A stretch of 64,000 bases of DNA from Bacteroidales bacterium (GCA_017480345.1 JAFVAU010000025.1:156793-220792), one strand, 5' to 3'. Shown: positions 1 to 9,113, counted from the first letter of the stretch. The notes: generated by a model from the letters alone, not told the origin. Translations and numbers: made by a program.

Positions 1-327
1 GGATATCCGGTGAACATGGACGGAAAACCCTCTGAGGCCCAGGCCGATGTGGACGCTTTCCTCCCCAGGCTCAAAAAAGCCTTTCCGGAGGTTCCCGTTC
101 AGTTGGAAGACGAGCGTTTCACTTCCGTGCTGGCCCAGCGGGCACAGATAGACGGTGGCATGAAAAAAAGCCGGAGGCAGGAGAAGGGGTCGGTGGACAA
201 GATATCGGCCGCCCTCATCCTCCAGAGCTACCTGGACCGCAAAAGCGGGTCGTCGGGAATGGAAGGGCTGGACCCCCTGAACGTTCCGGACAGCCTTTCA
301 CAAAACAAGACAAGAAGAAGAAAATGA
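1..327 (+). CDS. ruvX: RuvX/YqgF Holliday-junction resolvase, C-terminal part (5' end outside window)
   Basis: The reading frame is open from the first base and has no start in the window, so this is the C-terminal ~108 residues of a YqgF-family RNase H-fold protein. Family hallmarks visible are the DER segment (EDERFTS), the basic patch after it, and the DKISAALILQSYLD tail, where the Asp is a conserved acidic residue. YqgF proteins act in Holliday-junction resolution or 16S pre-rRNA processing. The stop overlaps the def start codon as ATGA, so the two are translationally coupled. The last ~20 residues are a low-complexity polar tail. Identification is good; the N-terminal catalytic Asp cannot be checked. 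Confidence 0.85.
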   Translation, partial: GYPVNMDGKPSEAQADVDAFLPRLKKAFPEVPVQLEDERFTSVLAQRAQIDGGMKKSRRQEKGSVDKISAALILQSYLDRKSGSSGMEGLDPLNVPDSLSQNKTRRRK

Positions 328-878
328 TCAAGCCCATCTACCTCTACGGCGCACCGGTGCTGCGCGAAACGGCCCAGCCGGCCAACCTCAAGGACAAGGA
401 AGGAATCGCCTCCCTCGTGCAGGATTTGAAAGACACCCTGGTGGTGGCCGACGGTTGCGGCCTGGCCGCTCCGCAAATAGGCGTAAGCCTGCGCGTGGTC
501 ATCGTAGACGGAGACGTTGTGTCCGAGACCTACCCTTACCTCAAAGGCTTCCGCCGCACCCTCATCAACCCGGAAGTGCTGGAAGAAAGTCCGGAGCAGA
601 CCACCTACTCCGAGGGCTGCCTCTCCATCCCCGGCGTATACTGCGACGTGGTAAGGCCCAAAAAGATGAAGCTCCGTTACTACAACGAAGACCTGCAGGA
701 AGTGACCGAGGAGTTTGACAACTTCGCCTGCCGCATGATCCAGCACGAGCTCAGCCACCTGGACGGAGACCTGTTCACGGACCACGCCGCCCCCATCAGA
801 AAAAAGATGATATCCGGCAAACTGCAGAATATCATCAAAGGGAAAGTGCATCCGCACTACAATTCCAAACTACGCTAG
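324..878 (+). CDS. def: peptide deformylase
   Basis: 184 residues, normal length. It removes the N-formyl group from new proteins in the cytoplasm, using a metal held by one Cys and two His. Motif 1 GCGLAAPQIG is at 44-53, motif 2 EGCLSIPG at 97-104 (metal ligand Cys99), motif 3 HELSH at 141-145 (His141, catalytic Glu142, His145). Motif 3 is usually HExDH; here the Asp is Ser. All metal ligands and the catalytic Glu are kept, so activity is expected. The start is the ATG inside the ATGA overlap with ruvX. It converges on the M23 gene with a 23-nt gap and no clear terminator hairpin. Confidence 0.95.
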   Translation: MIKPIYLYGAPVLRETAQPANLKDKEGIASLVQDLKDTLVVADGCGLAAPQIGVSLRVVIVDGDVVSETYPYLKGFRRTLINPEVLEESPEQTTYSEGCLSIPGVYCDVVRPKKMKLRYYNEDLQEVTEEFDNFACRMIQHELSHLDGDLFTDHAAPIRKKMISGKLQNIIKGKVHPHYNSKLR

Positions 879-901
879 CCCTACCCACATTGCTCAAGTA
901 A

Positions 902-1951
902 TTATCTTACACGGAGGCGTCTTCCCACCTTCAGGACTGTGGATTTGCTGATGCCGTTGAGTTTGCAGATCCGGTCTACGGAAGTGCCGTACCGGCGGGC
1001 GATGCCTGAAAGCGTGTCACCCTTTCTCACGGTGTGATACCGCATGGCAGCAGCCTCTGCGGCGGCGCGGGCGGCAGCCTCCTTCTTGGCCTGTTCCTCC
1101 GCCAGGAGGCGGTCTTCCTCATCCGTGCGGAAAATCTCATCCTCGTCATCGATGTTCTGCACATAGCGCTGGTTGGGATTGAAGTACCAGCTGCGTATCT
1201 TTAACAGACGGTGACGCAGGGTTCCGGTCTCGAAGTCAATGAGCCAGGAAGGATCGAAGGCGGCACCCCTGTACCGGGTCTCGAAATGGAGGTGCGGGCC
1301 GGTGGACCGGCCGGTGGATCCGCCCAGGCCGATGATGTCTCCGGCGCTCACCCAGTCTCCGGACTCTACATCCCTGCGGGAGAGATGGGCATAGAAGGTC
1401 TCCAGGCCGTTGGCATGGCGGATGACCACCAGGTTGCCATAGCCGCCCACATAGGCCGATATCCTCACCTTTCCGTCAAACGTGGCGGGAACCGGCGTTC
1501 CGGTAGGATAGGGCAGGTCTATCCCCTGATGCCGACGACCGTGACGGTAGCCGAAGAGGGAACGGGGATGCGTCACATGGGGGCACACATAGGAGTCCAA
1601 CGAATCCACCACCCACAGCGAGAAACGGTCCGGAATGGGCTCCGGATCTTCGCGGTAAGGGTTGACGGCTTTCTCGTCCCAAAACTCCGTGAAAACACTG
1701 TCCTTTGCATGCATGGCAGGATCCTTCACATAGCGGTAGGTACCATTGTTGTAGAGCACCACCTTGATGGCGGGGTTTCCGGTATCCAGCGTATCTCCAT
1801 AGGCGGTGGTACGCAGATTGGTGGGTTTCACTTCCTGCCTTCCGAAGGTATAACGGAGTGAATCGGCCTCACGGCTGATATCTTCTTCCTGAGCCTTCAG
1901 GGGAAGGCCGATACAAAGGAATAAAAGGCTTAGGTTCAGTACTTTCTTCAT
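902..1951 (-). CDS. secreted M23 (LytM) peptidase with C-terminal LysM domain
   Basis: 349 residues. A signal peptide (residues 1-20, cleaved after LKA) sends it to the periplasm. The M23 domain lies at about 125-235 with the zinc motif HQGID (His141, Asp145) and HLH at 220-222, so it is predicted to be an active murein endopeptidase rather than a degenerate EnvC-type activator. Residues ~280-300 are an Ala/Glu-rich linker and ~305-349 a LysM peptidoglycan-binding domain with the usual YHTVRKGDTLSGIA signature. It follows the phosphohexomutase gene by 3 nt and is probably the last gene of the minus-strand transcript from 7684. Confidence 0.92.
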   Translation of the reverse strand: MKKVLNLSLLFLCIGLPLKAQEEDISREADSLRYTFGRQEVKPTNLRTTAYGDTLDTGNPAIKVVLYNNGTYRYVKDPAMHAKDSVFTEFWDEKAVNPYREDPEPIPDRFSLWVVDSLDSYVCPHVTHPRSLFGYRHGRRHQGIDLPYPTGTPVPATFDGKVRISAYVGGYGNLVVIRHANGLETFYAHLSRRDVESGDWVSAGDIIGLGGSTGRSTGPHLHFETRYRGAAFDPSWLIDFETGTLRHRLLKIRSWYFNPNQRYVQNIDDEDEIFRTDEEDRLLAEEQAKKEAAARAAAEAAAMRYHTVRKGDTLSGIARRYGTSVDRICKLNGISKSTVLKVGRRLRVR

Positions 1952-1954
1952 AGA

Positions 1955-3319
1955 TTATCGCTTACCGCCGAACTGGTTCACCAGGATGGCGTCGGTCTGG
2001 GTAATCTTCTCCTGCAAAAGACGGGCCGATGTGGCTTCGCAGATGAAACGGAGGTAAGGTTCCGTATTGGAAGGACGGATGTTGAACCACCAGTCGGGGA
2101 ACTCTACGCGGTAACCGTCGAAGTCCATGAAGGCCGTTGCCTTTTCCCGGGCCATGAAATAGTCTTTCACGGCATCCATGGCGCCCTTCTTGTCCTCGAT
2201 GCGATAGTTGATTTCCCCGGAGTTCTGGTAACGGACAATCTCGGCGATGGCCTGGGAAAGCGTCTTGCCTTCCTTCTTGAAGCCGGTCACGATATTCAGG
2301 AGGATGATGGAGGCCAGCAGGCCGCTGTCGCTGTAGAAGAAGTCACGGAAATAGTAGTGGCCGGCCAGTTCCCCGCCCCACACACCGTCAATTTCACGGA
2401 GTTTTTTGGCGGCAAAGGCACGTCCCACCTTCCAGGTGCGCATCTCGCAGCCCATGGGTGCGAGGTACTCCCCTACGGCCTTGGAGGAACGGATGTCCTG
2501 CAGCACCAGGCCCTTGAGGCCGCGCTCCTTCACGAAGTAGTTGCCCATCAAGGCAATCATGAGGTCGGGAGAAATGAACTGGCCCTTCTCGTCCACGAAC
2601 ATCACGCGGTCTGCGTCTCCGTCGTAGATGACGCCGGCATCGGCCTTCACCTCACGCACCTTTTCCTCCAGCGGGAAGCAGTTTTTCTCGATGAGGGGGT
2701 TGGGCTCATGGTTGGGGAAACGGCCGTCCAGGGTGTCGAAGAGGTAGTGGATGTTGCTGCCGGTTCCGAAGATTTCCTTGGCAAAGAGGTTGGCCATGCC
2801 GTTGGACAGGTCCATGGCGATGGTGAGGCCGCTGTAGTCCTTCACGAACTTCCGCATGAACTGCAGGTAATCGGCCATAATCTCCTTCTGGAACACCTGA
2901 CCGCGTTTGGCGGCTACAGGAGTGGGTTTTCCCTCGTCAATCCAGGCCTTGATCTGTCCCAGACCGGCGTCGAAGCCCACGGCCTGCGCATCGGTGGTGG
3001 ACACCTTCATGCCGTTGTATTCGGCCGGGTTGTGGCTGGCCGTAATCTGGATGGAGGCGTCAAAGCCGTAGTTGGCGGTACCGAAGTACACCATCGGCGT
3101 AGAGCTGAGACCAATGTCGTAAACATCGGCCCCGGCATCGTTGATGCCGCGGATGACGGCGTCGTGAATCTCGTCGGAAGAGACGCGGCAGTCTCGGCCC
3201 ACAAGCACCTTGTCGGCCTTCAGAAGCTGGGGAACGAAGTATCCTACTTTATAAGCTATATCCAGGTCCCAGTCTTTTCCCCAGATACCGCGGATGTCGT
3301 ATGCGTGAAATGCGCCCAT
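1955..3319 (-). CDS. phosphomannomutase/phosphoglucomutase (alpha-D-phosphohexomutase)
   Basis: 454 residues, typical for bacterial PMM/PGM. It interconverts hexose 1- and 6-phosphates, feeding GDP-mannose or UDP-glucose for surface polysaccharides. Visible motifs: the phosphoserine loop TASHNP (93-98, Ser95), the Mg-binding loop DGDADR (about 235-240), and the phosphate-binding RPSNTEPYLR near the C-terminus. Substrate preference (mannose or glucose) cannot be read from the sequence. It sits 13 nt downstream of the barrel protein and 3 nt upstream of the M23 peptidase, so it is probably co-transcribed. Confidence 0.93.
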   Translation of the reverse strand: MGAFHAYDIRGIWGKDWDLDIAYKVGYFVPQLLKADKVLVGRDCRVSSDEIHDAVIRGINDAGADVYDIGLSSTPMVYFGTANYGFDASIQITASHNPAEYNGMKVSTTDAQAVGFDAGLGQIKAWIDEGKPTPVAAKRGQVFQKEIMADYLQFMRKFVKDYSGLTIAMDLSNGMANLFAKEIFGTGSNIHYLFDTLDGRFPNHEPNPLIEKNCFPLEEKVREVKADAGVIYDGDADRVMFVDEKGQFISPDLMIALMGNYFVKERGLKGLVLQDIRSSKAVGEYLAPMGCEMRTWKVGRAFAAKKLREIDGVWGGELAGHYYFRDFFYSDSGLLASIILLNIVTGFKKEGKTLSQAIAEIVRYQNSGEINYRIEDKKGAMDAVKDYFMAREKATAFMDFDGYRVEFPDWWFNIRPSNTEPYLRFICEATSARLLQEKITQTDAILVNQFGGKR

Positions 3320-3332
3320 GAGATTATCGGTT

Positions 3333-4622
3333 TTAGAAGTTAAACTTGGTCATGCAGATGAAACGGTGGTTCAGGATCCACTCGGGAGCAGCGGCGGCAG
3401 CGCCGGGAGCGGGCAGATCCAGCATGCCGCGGGAATTGCGGGGACCGTCACAGCCAAAGCGTGCGGCGGTGAGGTTGTACTCCAAAGAGACGGTGAACTT
3501 GCCCAGGTTCCAGGCCACGGTAGGGGTGGCACGGAAAGCCCGCTGAATACGGACATCGGCCGATGTGTTCATCCAGAGGTTGTTGTCGGCCAGTTCCTTG
3601 GTGGTACCCAGCTGCTGCATGTAGCCCAGCATGGCCATCACCTGGAACTTCTTGCCGTAGGAGAAGCTCACGAAGGAAGCCCAGTCCTGCATGGGGGTGT
3701 ACTCGATGGTGCCGTCGTCGTTAAAAGAATGCACACCGTAACCGCTCAGGAGGTTCAGGTGCTCGCCGGCCTGGGCCAGGATGGTCTTGGCGCGGAGCTG
3801 GAACTTGCCGTTGGTGTATTGGGCAAAGAGGAACGGGGAGAAGGTGGTCAGAAGGCTCTTCACCTGAATGGTCTTGCCACCTCCGTCCTGCACGCGCCAG
3901 TCCGCGATGGTACGGTAGGGACGGATATTCACCATATCCACACCTACGCGGCCCAGGAACTTGGCGCTCTTGTAGCTCAGGCCCAGATAAAACTCCGGGA
4001 GGCCGTACTTATAGTAGTCCTTGCTCTTTCCGGCAGGGCCGGTGGGGAGATAATGGTTCAGGTACAACATGCTGGCGGTAAGGCTGAAGCCGGAGCCCAG
4101 ATTCACGTCTGCCGTCAGCTGGGGGCTGCGGTTGAAGGGATTGAAGGGAGCGCCCGTCTCCAGGTTGTTCATGTGGGGCATGTCGGCCGCCATGGGATGC
4201 CAGGCCTGGCCGATGGTAAGGCTCACGGGGCTGTTGTCCCAGCCCAGCTTTATGAAGGCCTGACGCAGCCGCAGGGTGGGCGTAGAGCCGCTGAGGTAGT
4301 AGAAGTCCGCCTCCACCTTGCCGGAAACGCCCATGGTGCCCCACTTGTAGCCGGACACGTCCAGGCCCAGGCGGGTGGTGAGGGACACGAAGCGCCAGTT
4401 GAAGCCGTCGTTGGCGTCAAAGCCGTTTGTCATGTCCTTGCCCTTGGGCATATAGAAGTAAAGGTCTTCGGTTCCGGCGTTCACGGCGCGGGAATCGGCC
4501 ACAATGTAGTTACGGATGAAGCCGTACAGCTTGAAATGCGCGGGTTTTCCCTCGGTGGCCTGCGCAAAAGCGGCGCTGCCGGTGAGCAGCGCTGCCAATG
4601 AGAGGATTATTGCTTTTTTCAT
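3333..4622 (-). CDS. outer-membrane beta-barrel protein, porin-like
   Basis: 429 residues from ATG 4622; a further-upstream TTG would add only three residues and overlap the transporter gene. A signal peptide (MKKAIIL...AFAQ, cleavage near residue 21) is followed by alternating hydrophobic/aromatic strands across the whole protein, and the chain ends in Phe after an aromatic-rich last strand, as outer-membrane barrels do. No plug domain or TonB box is visible, so a DcaP-like general porin is more likely than a TonB-dependent receptor. It starts 1 nt after the DASS transporter stop, which suggests that it supplies substrate for that transporter. Confidence 0.75.
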   Translation of the reverse strand: MKKAIILSLAALLTGSAAFAQATEGKPAHFKLYGFIRNYIVADSRAVNAGTEDLYFYMPKGKDMTNGFDANDGFNWRFVSLTTRLGLDVSGYKWGTMGVSGKVEADFYYLSGSTPTLRLRQAFIKLGWDNSPVSLTIGQAWHPMAADMPHMNNLETGAPFNPFNRSPQLTADVNLGSGFSLTASMLYLNHYLPTGPAGKSKDYYKYGLPEFYLGLSYKSAKFLGRVGVDMVNIRPYRTIADWRVQDGGGKTIQVKSLLTTFSPFLFAQYTNGKFQLRAKTILAQAGEHLNLLSGYGVHSFNDDGTIEYTPMQDWASFVSFSYGKKFQVMAMLGYMQQLGTTKELADNNLWMNTSADVRIQRAFRATPTVAWNLGKFTVSLEYNLTAARFGCDGPRNSRGMLDLPAPGAAAAAPEWILNHRFICMTKFNF

Positions 4623-4623
4623 T

Positions 4624-6069
4624 TTATGCAAACGGGAAAAGTTTGGTGAGCCAGAAGTAACCCAGCACGAAACCGATAAGGCCGATGATGAGACCCACCT
4701 TGGTCATGTCCTTGGTCTCCACCATGCCGGTAGCGGACGCGATGGCGTTCGGAGGCGTGGAGATAGGGAACAGCATGGCGATGGAGGCGCACACCGCAAT
4801 GAAGATAATCATGGCGGAGGTGCCGCCCATGGCCAGGAACTCGGCGTTGTTAGCGGCGGCAGGGTCGGCCATGCCGTTGGCCACCACAATCAGGATAGGG
4901 ATCAGGAGGGCGGCCGTGGCGGAGTTGGAAATGAAGTTGGACAGCAGGTAGCAAACCAGGCCGGCGATAATCAGCACCAGCACCACGGACATGCTGCCGA
5001 ACGGAATGGCCTGGATAAGAACCTTGGCCAGACCGGTGTCCTGCAGGCAGTAACCCAGGGCGAAGCCTCCGGCTACCAGCCACAGCACATTCCAGTTAAT
5101 TTCCTTGATTTCTTCCTTGCCGAACAGGCCCGTGGCGGTGAACACGCCCAGCGGGATCAGGGCTACGATATTGGAGTTGATATGGGTAATCTGCTCCGTG
5201 GCCCACAGCAAGATGGTGCCCACGAAGGTAATCCACACCACATACAGTTTCCAGTCTTTCTTCACCAGGCTCTCCGGGATTTCCAGGACCAGCTTCTTGG
5301 TCTTGAAGGGGAACATCACGCGCAGCAGTACCCAGGCAATCAGAATCATGATAATCACATAGGGAATCATGTGGACGCACCACTCGCCGAAGCTCACATC
5401 AATACCGGCCTGCTCCAGGGCGCCCTTGGCCGTAGCGTTGGGAGGGGTGCCGATAGGCGTACCGATACCGCCCAGGTTGGCGGCTACGGGGATGGACAGC
5501 GCCAGGCCGATCTTACCCTTGTCATCGGCCGGAAGCTTGGAAAGCACCGGGGTGAGCAGGGCCAGCATCATGGCGGCGGTGGCGGTGTTGGACATGAACA
5601 TGGAGAAAACGGAAATCATGATGAGGAAGCCCAACAGCACAATCTCCGGCTTGGTTCCGAAGAATTTCAGCAGGGCCCTGGCCAGGGTTACGTCCAGGCC
5701 GTATTTCTCTGCCATGATGGCCAGCACGAAGCCGCCCAGGAAGAGCATCACCACAGGGTCTGCCATGGAGGACATGATACGGGCATAGGGAACCAGCGTT
5801 CCGTACTGCGGATCACAGAATATGCCGATACCCTTGTTGGAGATGGTCAGCAGGGCAATCACAATGACCAGGAGGGAGGTGGACCAGTTGGGGATGAACT
5901 CGAAGATCCACATGAGGGCGGCGAACACAAAGAGGGCGATTACCCGCTGCTGCACCACGGTAAGGGCTTCGATACCATAGAAGGAAACAGGCACGGCCCA
6001 CAGGAAAACGGTGATAAGAATCACCAGTGGCAGGAACACCCAATACTTGAGGTTGAATTTCTTAGCCAT
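4624..6069 (-). CDS. DASS/SLC13-family sodium:anion symporter
   Basis: 481 residues with about a dozen hydrophobic segments. The two family signature sites are present: SNTATAAMM in the first half and SNSATAALLIP in the second. In VcINDY-type transporters these SNT/SNS elements hold sodium and the carboxylate substrate. The C-terminal PPNAIASATG element is also conserved. It therefore imports dicarboxylates, citrate or sulfate with Na+; which one cannot be told by eye. It lies between a periplasmic lipoprotein (17 nt upstream) and an outer-membrane barrel (1 nt downstream), which reads as an uptake operon. Confidence 0.9.
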   Translation of the reverse strand: MAKKFNLKYWVFLPLVILITVFLWAVPVSFYGIEALTVVQQRVIALFVFAALMWIFEFIPNWSTSLLVIVIALLTISNKGIGIFCDPQYGTLVPYARIMSSMADPVVMLFLGGFVLAIMAEKYGLDVTLARALLKFFGTKPEIVLLGFLIMISVFSMFMSNTATAAMMLALLTPVLSKLPADDKGKIGLALSIPVAANLGGIGTPIGTPPNATAKGALEQAGIDVSFGEWCVHMIPYVIIMILIAWVLLRVMFPFKTKKLVLEIPESLVKKDWKLYVVWITFVGTILLWATEQITHINSNIVALIPLGVFTATGLFGKEEIKEINWNVLWLVAGGFALGYCLQDTGLAKVLIQAIPFGSMSVVLVLIIAGLVCYLLSNFISNSATAALLIPILIVVANGMADPAAANNAEFLAMGGTSAMIIFIAVCASIAMLFPISTPPNAIASATGMVETKDMTKVGLIIGLIGFVLGYFWLTKLFPFA

Positions 6070-6085
6070 TATAGTAACTTTTTGA

Positions 6086-7684
6086 TTATTCGTATTTCAC
6101 GCGGATATCCACCGGAATCTTTTCCAGTTCCAGGTTCACGATATCGGCCTTGAGCGGAGCGCTCACCACAGCGTAACGGGCCACCATTTCATCGGCGGCG
6201 GTGCGGTCTCCGGTAGCCTGAATCCTGAGGATCTCCTCTCCCAGGTCGGAGACAGCCTGTTCCGTGGCGGCATAATCCAGCAGGTATTTGCCGGAAGCCT
6301 GGCGGGAAATGGCGCCCTTCTCCAGAAGATAGTTGTAGATGAGGAGATTGGCACGTCCGGTGGCGTCTCCGGCCCCGAAGCGGGAAGAACGGATGACGTT
6401 GGCCACGAAGGTGGCAATCACGTCGTTTTTCATGATGAGGGCGTCCACGCGGTGCGCTTCCACTTCCTGCATGCACAGGTAAGCGCCCAGGACATTGGAT
6501 TTGGCCTTTTCCAAGGTAAGAGCCTCATTGCCAAGTGCTTCTGCCACAGAGCCCTTTCCGTTCACGGTTTCCTTCACGCCCAGGCCCTTGGCCACCTCGC
6601 GGAACACGATATCCCAATAGAAGGCATTGGCATCCAGATGGGCGCGGTCGGAGGGTTCCAGCAGCACATTGCCCAGCGGGAACACCGTGCGGTTGAACTT
6701 CTCACGGATGATGTTGTCGAAGAGGATGGTGCGGGTACCGAAATCTTCCTGCGCCTTGGCGTCATAAGGGAAGTTGATGGCAATCACCTTGTAGCCTGCA
6801 TTGGTATAGCCGCCGTAGTAGATGACGTCGCAGGAGAAAATGTTTGAAGCCACGCCGGGAACGAAGGTGAGGTACTCCGGATTGCCGGGCAGGGAGGCCT
6901 GCAGTTCGGGCAGACGGCGGGTAATCTTGTTCAGACTGGCCGTGCGGTCCAGGTTCTTTAGGAGCACGTAGGCGCCATAGGAAGCCTTCTTTCCGTACAG
7001 CTCGTCATCGATGGCCTCGTTGGGGCCGATCACCAGGTCCATCTTGCTGTCGTCCATCTGGAGCCAGGCGTAGTCGCTCTCGTAGTAGTTGTCCGTCAGG
7101 AGGGCATCGGCCTTCTTGAGAAGATAATTGCGCACGCTCTCCTTGATGGTGATGTCCGCGGCGGCGCGCAGATAGTCTGCAATCTTCTTGATCTGGGGGG
7201 CATAAGCGTCATGATACCAAATCACATCCAGGCCGCCCTTGTTGTTCCGCTGGATGAGCGTGTAGGGGCTTTCCTTGGCCGGATTGTCCAGGGCCTTGAA
7301 TTCCTCGTCGGTCATGTCTTCCGGGTAGAAGCGGGCACCGGCGGGCCTGGGGCCGAAGCCTTCGATGAACGGCTGGTCGTCAATGCGGTTCCAGGGACCA
7401 TAGTTGATATAAGCGAATTCACGCTCCGCCTCAGGGAGGGCGCTGAAGAAAACCTTCTCCCCGAAAACCTGCTTCCAATAAATGGCGTCGGCTTCGTCGG
7501 CGGCAAAACGATACAGGTTCAGAACCTCCTTTCCGTTGTCGGTGATTCCCGAAAGGTCCGGAGCGGGAATGGTCACCTGAGCATAGTTCTCCAAGAGGCG
7601 TTCCGCCTTTGTACGGCCCTCCTGGCAGGACCAGAGGGCCGCTGCGGCCAGCAGGAGAACCCCTGCCATCTGTAATTTTTTCAT
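6086..7684 (-). CDS. M49-like (dipeptidyl-peptidase III-type) lipoprotein with lost zinc ligands
   Basis: 532 residues from ATG 7684. A lipoprotein signal ends in the lipobox LWSC (Cys20). The body resembles the Bacteroidetes Zn-hydrolase/DPP III-like family, in which a HExxH-GLG motif is followed by an NGKG..V.EAL segment and EExKAD. Here the first motif reads REVAKGLG at 362-369, so both zinc His are replaced (Arg362, Lys366) while Glu363 stays; EExKAD reads EKAKSN (392-397), putting Lys393 where the Glu ligand is expected. The rest of the fold looks intact and the frame is undamaged. It is probably a catalytically dead binding or scaffold protein. It heads a transcript with the transporter and porin. 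The family alignment is from memory. Confidence 0.75.
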   Translation of the reverse strand: MKKLQMAGVLLLAAAALWSCQEGRTKAERLLENYAQVTIPAPDLSGITDNGKEVLNLYRFAADEADAIYWKQVFGEKVFFSALPEAEREFAYINYGPWNRIDDQPFIEGFGPRPAGARFYPEDMTDEEFKALDNPAKESPYTLIQRNNKGGLDVIWYHDAYAPQIKKIADYLRAAADITIKESVRNYLLKKADALLTDNYYESDYAWLQMDDSKMDLVIGPNEAIDDELYGKKASYGAYVLLKNLDRTASLNKITRRLPELQASLPGNPEYLTFVPGVASNIFSCDVIYYGGYTNAGYKVIAINFPYDAKAQEDFGTRTILFDNIIREKFNRTVFPLGNVLLEPSDRAHLDANAFYWDIVFREVAKGLGVKETVNGKGSVAEALGNEALTLEKAKSNVLGAYLCMQEVEAHRVDALIMKNDVIATFVANVIRSSRFGAGDATGRANLLIYNYLLEKGAISRQASGKYLLDYAATEQAVSDLGEEILRIQATGDRTAADEMVARYAVVSAPLKADIVNLELEKIPVDIRVKYE

Positions 7685-7712
7685 CACGTTCTGTTTGAAT
7701 CGGTTTAGTCTG

Positions 7713-7720
7713 CAAAGATA
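7713..7720 (-). promoter_or_regulatory. -7 promoter box of the M49-like gene
   Basis: TATCTTTG on the minus strand, 28 nt before the start codon at 7684, matches the Bacteroidetes -7 consensus TAnnTTTG. The region where the -33 box should be lies in the gdhA terminator stem (TTTA rather than TTTG), so terminator and promoter overlap. Confidence 0.7.
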
Positions 7721-7726
7721 CAAAAA

Positions 7727-7751
7727 ATCCCGATGCTAAACGCATCGGGAT
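7727..7751 (-). terminator. Rho-independent terminator of gdhA
   Basis: A perfect 10-bp stem (7727-7736 with 7742-7751) and a 5-nt loop, followed on the minus strand by six T. It lies 19 nt after the gdhA stop. Confidence 0.9.
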
Positions 7752-7769
7752 CTACTTTTACACAAAGAA

Positions 7770-9113
7770 TTAAATGATTCCCTGCTCCAGCATGGCAGTG
7801 GCCACCTTCATGAAGCCGGCGATGTTGGCGCCCTTCACGTAGTCTACGCTGCCGTCCGGCTGGGTGCCGTACTTCACGCACTGCTCGTGGATGGACTTCA
7901 TGATGAAGTGGAGTTTGTCGTCCACCTCCTGGGCGTCCCAGGAAATGTGCTCCGCGTTCTGGGTCATTTCCAAACCGGAAGTGGCCACGCCACCGGCGTT
8001 CACGGCCTTGCCGGGAGCGAAGAGGATGCCGTTATGCTGGAAGAAGTGGATGGCGCCGGGCTGGCAACCCATGTTGGACACCTCGCAGCAGCACCAGCAG
8101 CCATTGGCCTTGAGCTCCTTGGCGTCATCCTCGGACAGCTCGTTCTGAAAGGCGCAAGGGAGGGCGATGTCCACGGGGACGCTCCAGCTCTTCTTGCCGG
8201 CGGTGAACTTGGCCTGGCCGGGGAACTTCACGGCCATATCCTCCACCTTGTTGCGGTTGGAGGCGCGCATGACCAGCATGTAGTCAATCATCTCGGGGGT
8301 AATGCCCTCGGGGATTTCGCAGACGCCGTCAGGACCACTGATGGCCACCACCTTGGCGCCCAGTTCGCGGGCCTTGGTGGCAGCGCCCCATGCCACGTTA
8401 CCGAAGCCGGAGAGAGCCACTTTCTTGCCCTTGATATCCTTTCCGGCCTTCTGCAGCAGGTGCTGGGTAAAGTACAGGGCACCGAAACCGGTGGCCTCCG
8501 GACGAAGGATGGAGCCGCCCCAGGTGCCGCCCTTACCGGTAAGGACACCGGTGTTGTACTGGCGGGCCAGCTTCTTGTACATGCCATAGAGGTAGCCGAT
8601 TTCACGGCCGCCCACGCCCACGTCACCGGCAGGGATATCCTGATCCGGGCCGATGCAGTTCCACAGCTCCAGCATGAAAGCCTGGCAGAAACGCATGATC
8701 TCGTCGTTGGACTTGCCCACGGGGTCGAAGTCACTTCCGCCCTTGGCGCCGCCCATCGGCAGGGTGGTGAGGGCATTCTTGAAGGTTTGCTCGAAGCCCA
8801 GGAACTTGAGCATGGAAGGGGTCACGGCCTTGTGGAAGCGGAGACCGCCCTTATAGGGACCGATGGCACTGTTGAACTGGATGCGGTAACCGGTGTTGGT
8901 CTGCACCTCACCCTTGTCGTCAATCCAGGTTACACGGAAGGTGAAGATACGGTCCGGCTCTACCAGACGCTCCACAATCTTGGCCTTCTCAAACTCAGGA
9001 TGCTGGTTGTACACATCCTCGATGGATTCCAGAACTTCCTGAACCGCCTGCAGATACTCTTTCTCCAGCGGGTACTTGGCCTGGAGGCGTGCCATGATGT
9101 CAGTTGTTTTCAT
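7770..9113 (-). CDS. gdhA: glutamate dehydrogenase (hexameric, GdhA type)
   Basis: 447 residues, the standard length of the small hexameric class. It makes glutamate from 2-oxoglutarate and ammonium, or the reverse. Seen: the substrate-binding lysine segment PMGGAKGGSDFDP, the GPDQDIPAGDVGVGGREIGYLYG region with the catalytic Asp, and the Rossmann dinucleotide site VALSGFGNVAWG. NADP use is likely for this class but cannot be settled from the motif alone. It is monocistronic, with its own promoter (9177-9207) and terminator (7727-7751). Confidence 0.97.
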   Translation of the reverse strand: MKTTDIMARLQAKYPLEKEYLQAVQEVLESIEDVYNQHPEFEKAKIVERLVEPDRIFTFRVTWIDDKGEVQTNTGYRIQFNSAIGPYKGGLRFHKAVTPSMLKFLGFEQTFKNALTTLPMGGAKGGSDFDPVGKSNDEIMRFCQAFMLELWNCIGPDQDIPAGDVGVGGREIGYLYGMYKKLARQYNTGVLTGKGGTWGGSILRPEATGFGALYFTQHLLQKAGKDIKGKKVALSGFGNVAWGAATKARELGAKVVAISGPDGVCEIPEGITPEMIDYMLVMRASNRNKVEDMAVKFPGQAKFTAGKKSWSVPVDIALPCAFQNELSEDDAKELKANGCWCCCEVSNMGCQPGAIHFFQHNGILFAPGKAVNAGGVATSGLEMTQNAEHISWDAQEVDDKLHFIMKSIHEQCVKYGTQPDGSVDYVKGANIAGFMKVATAMLEQGII

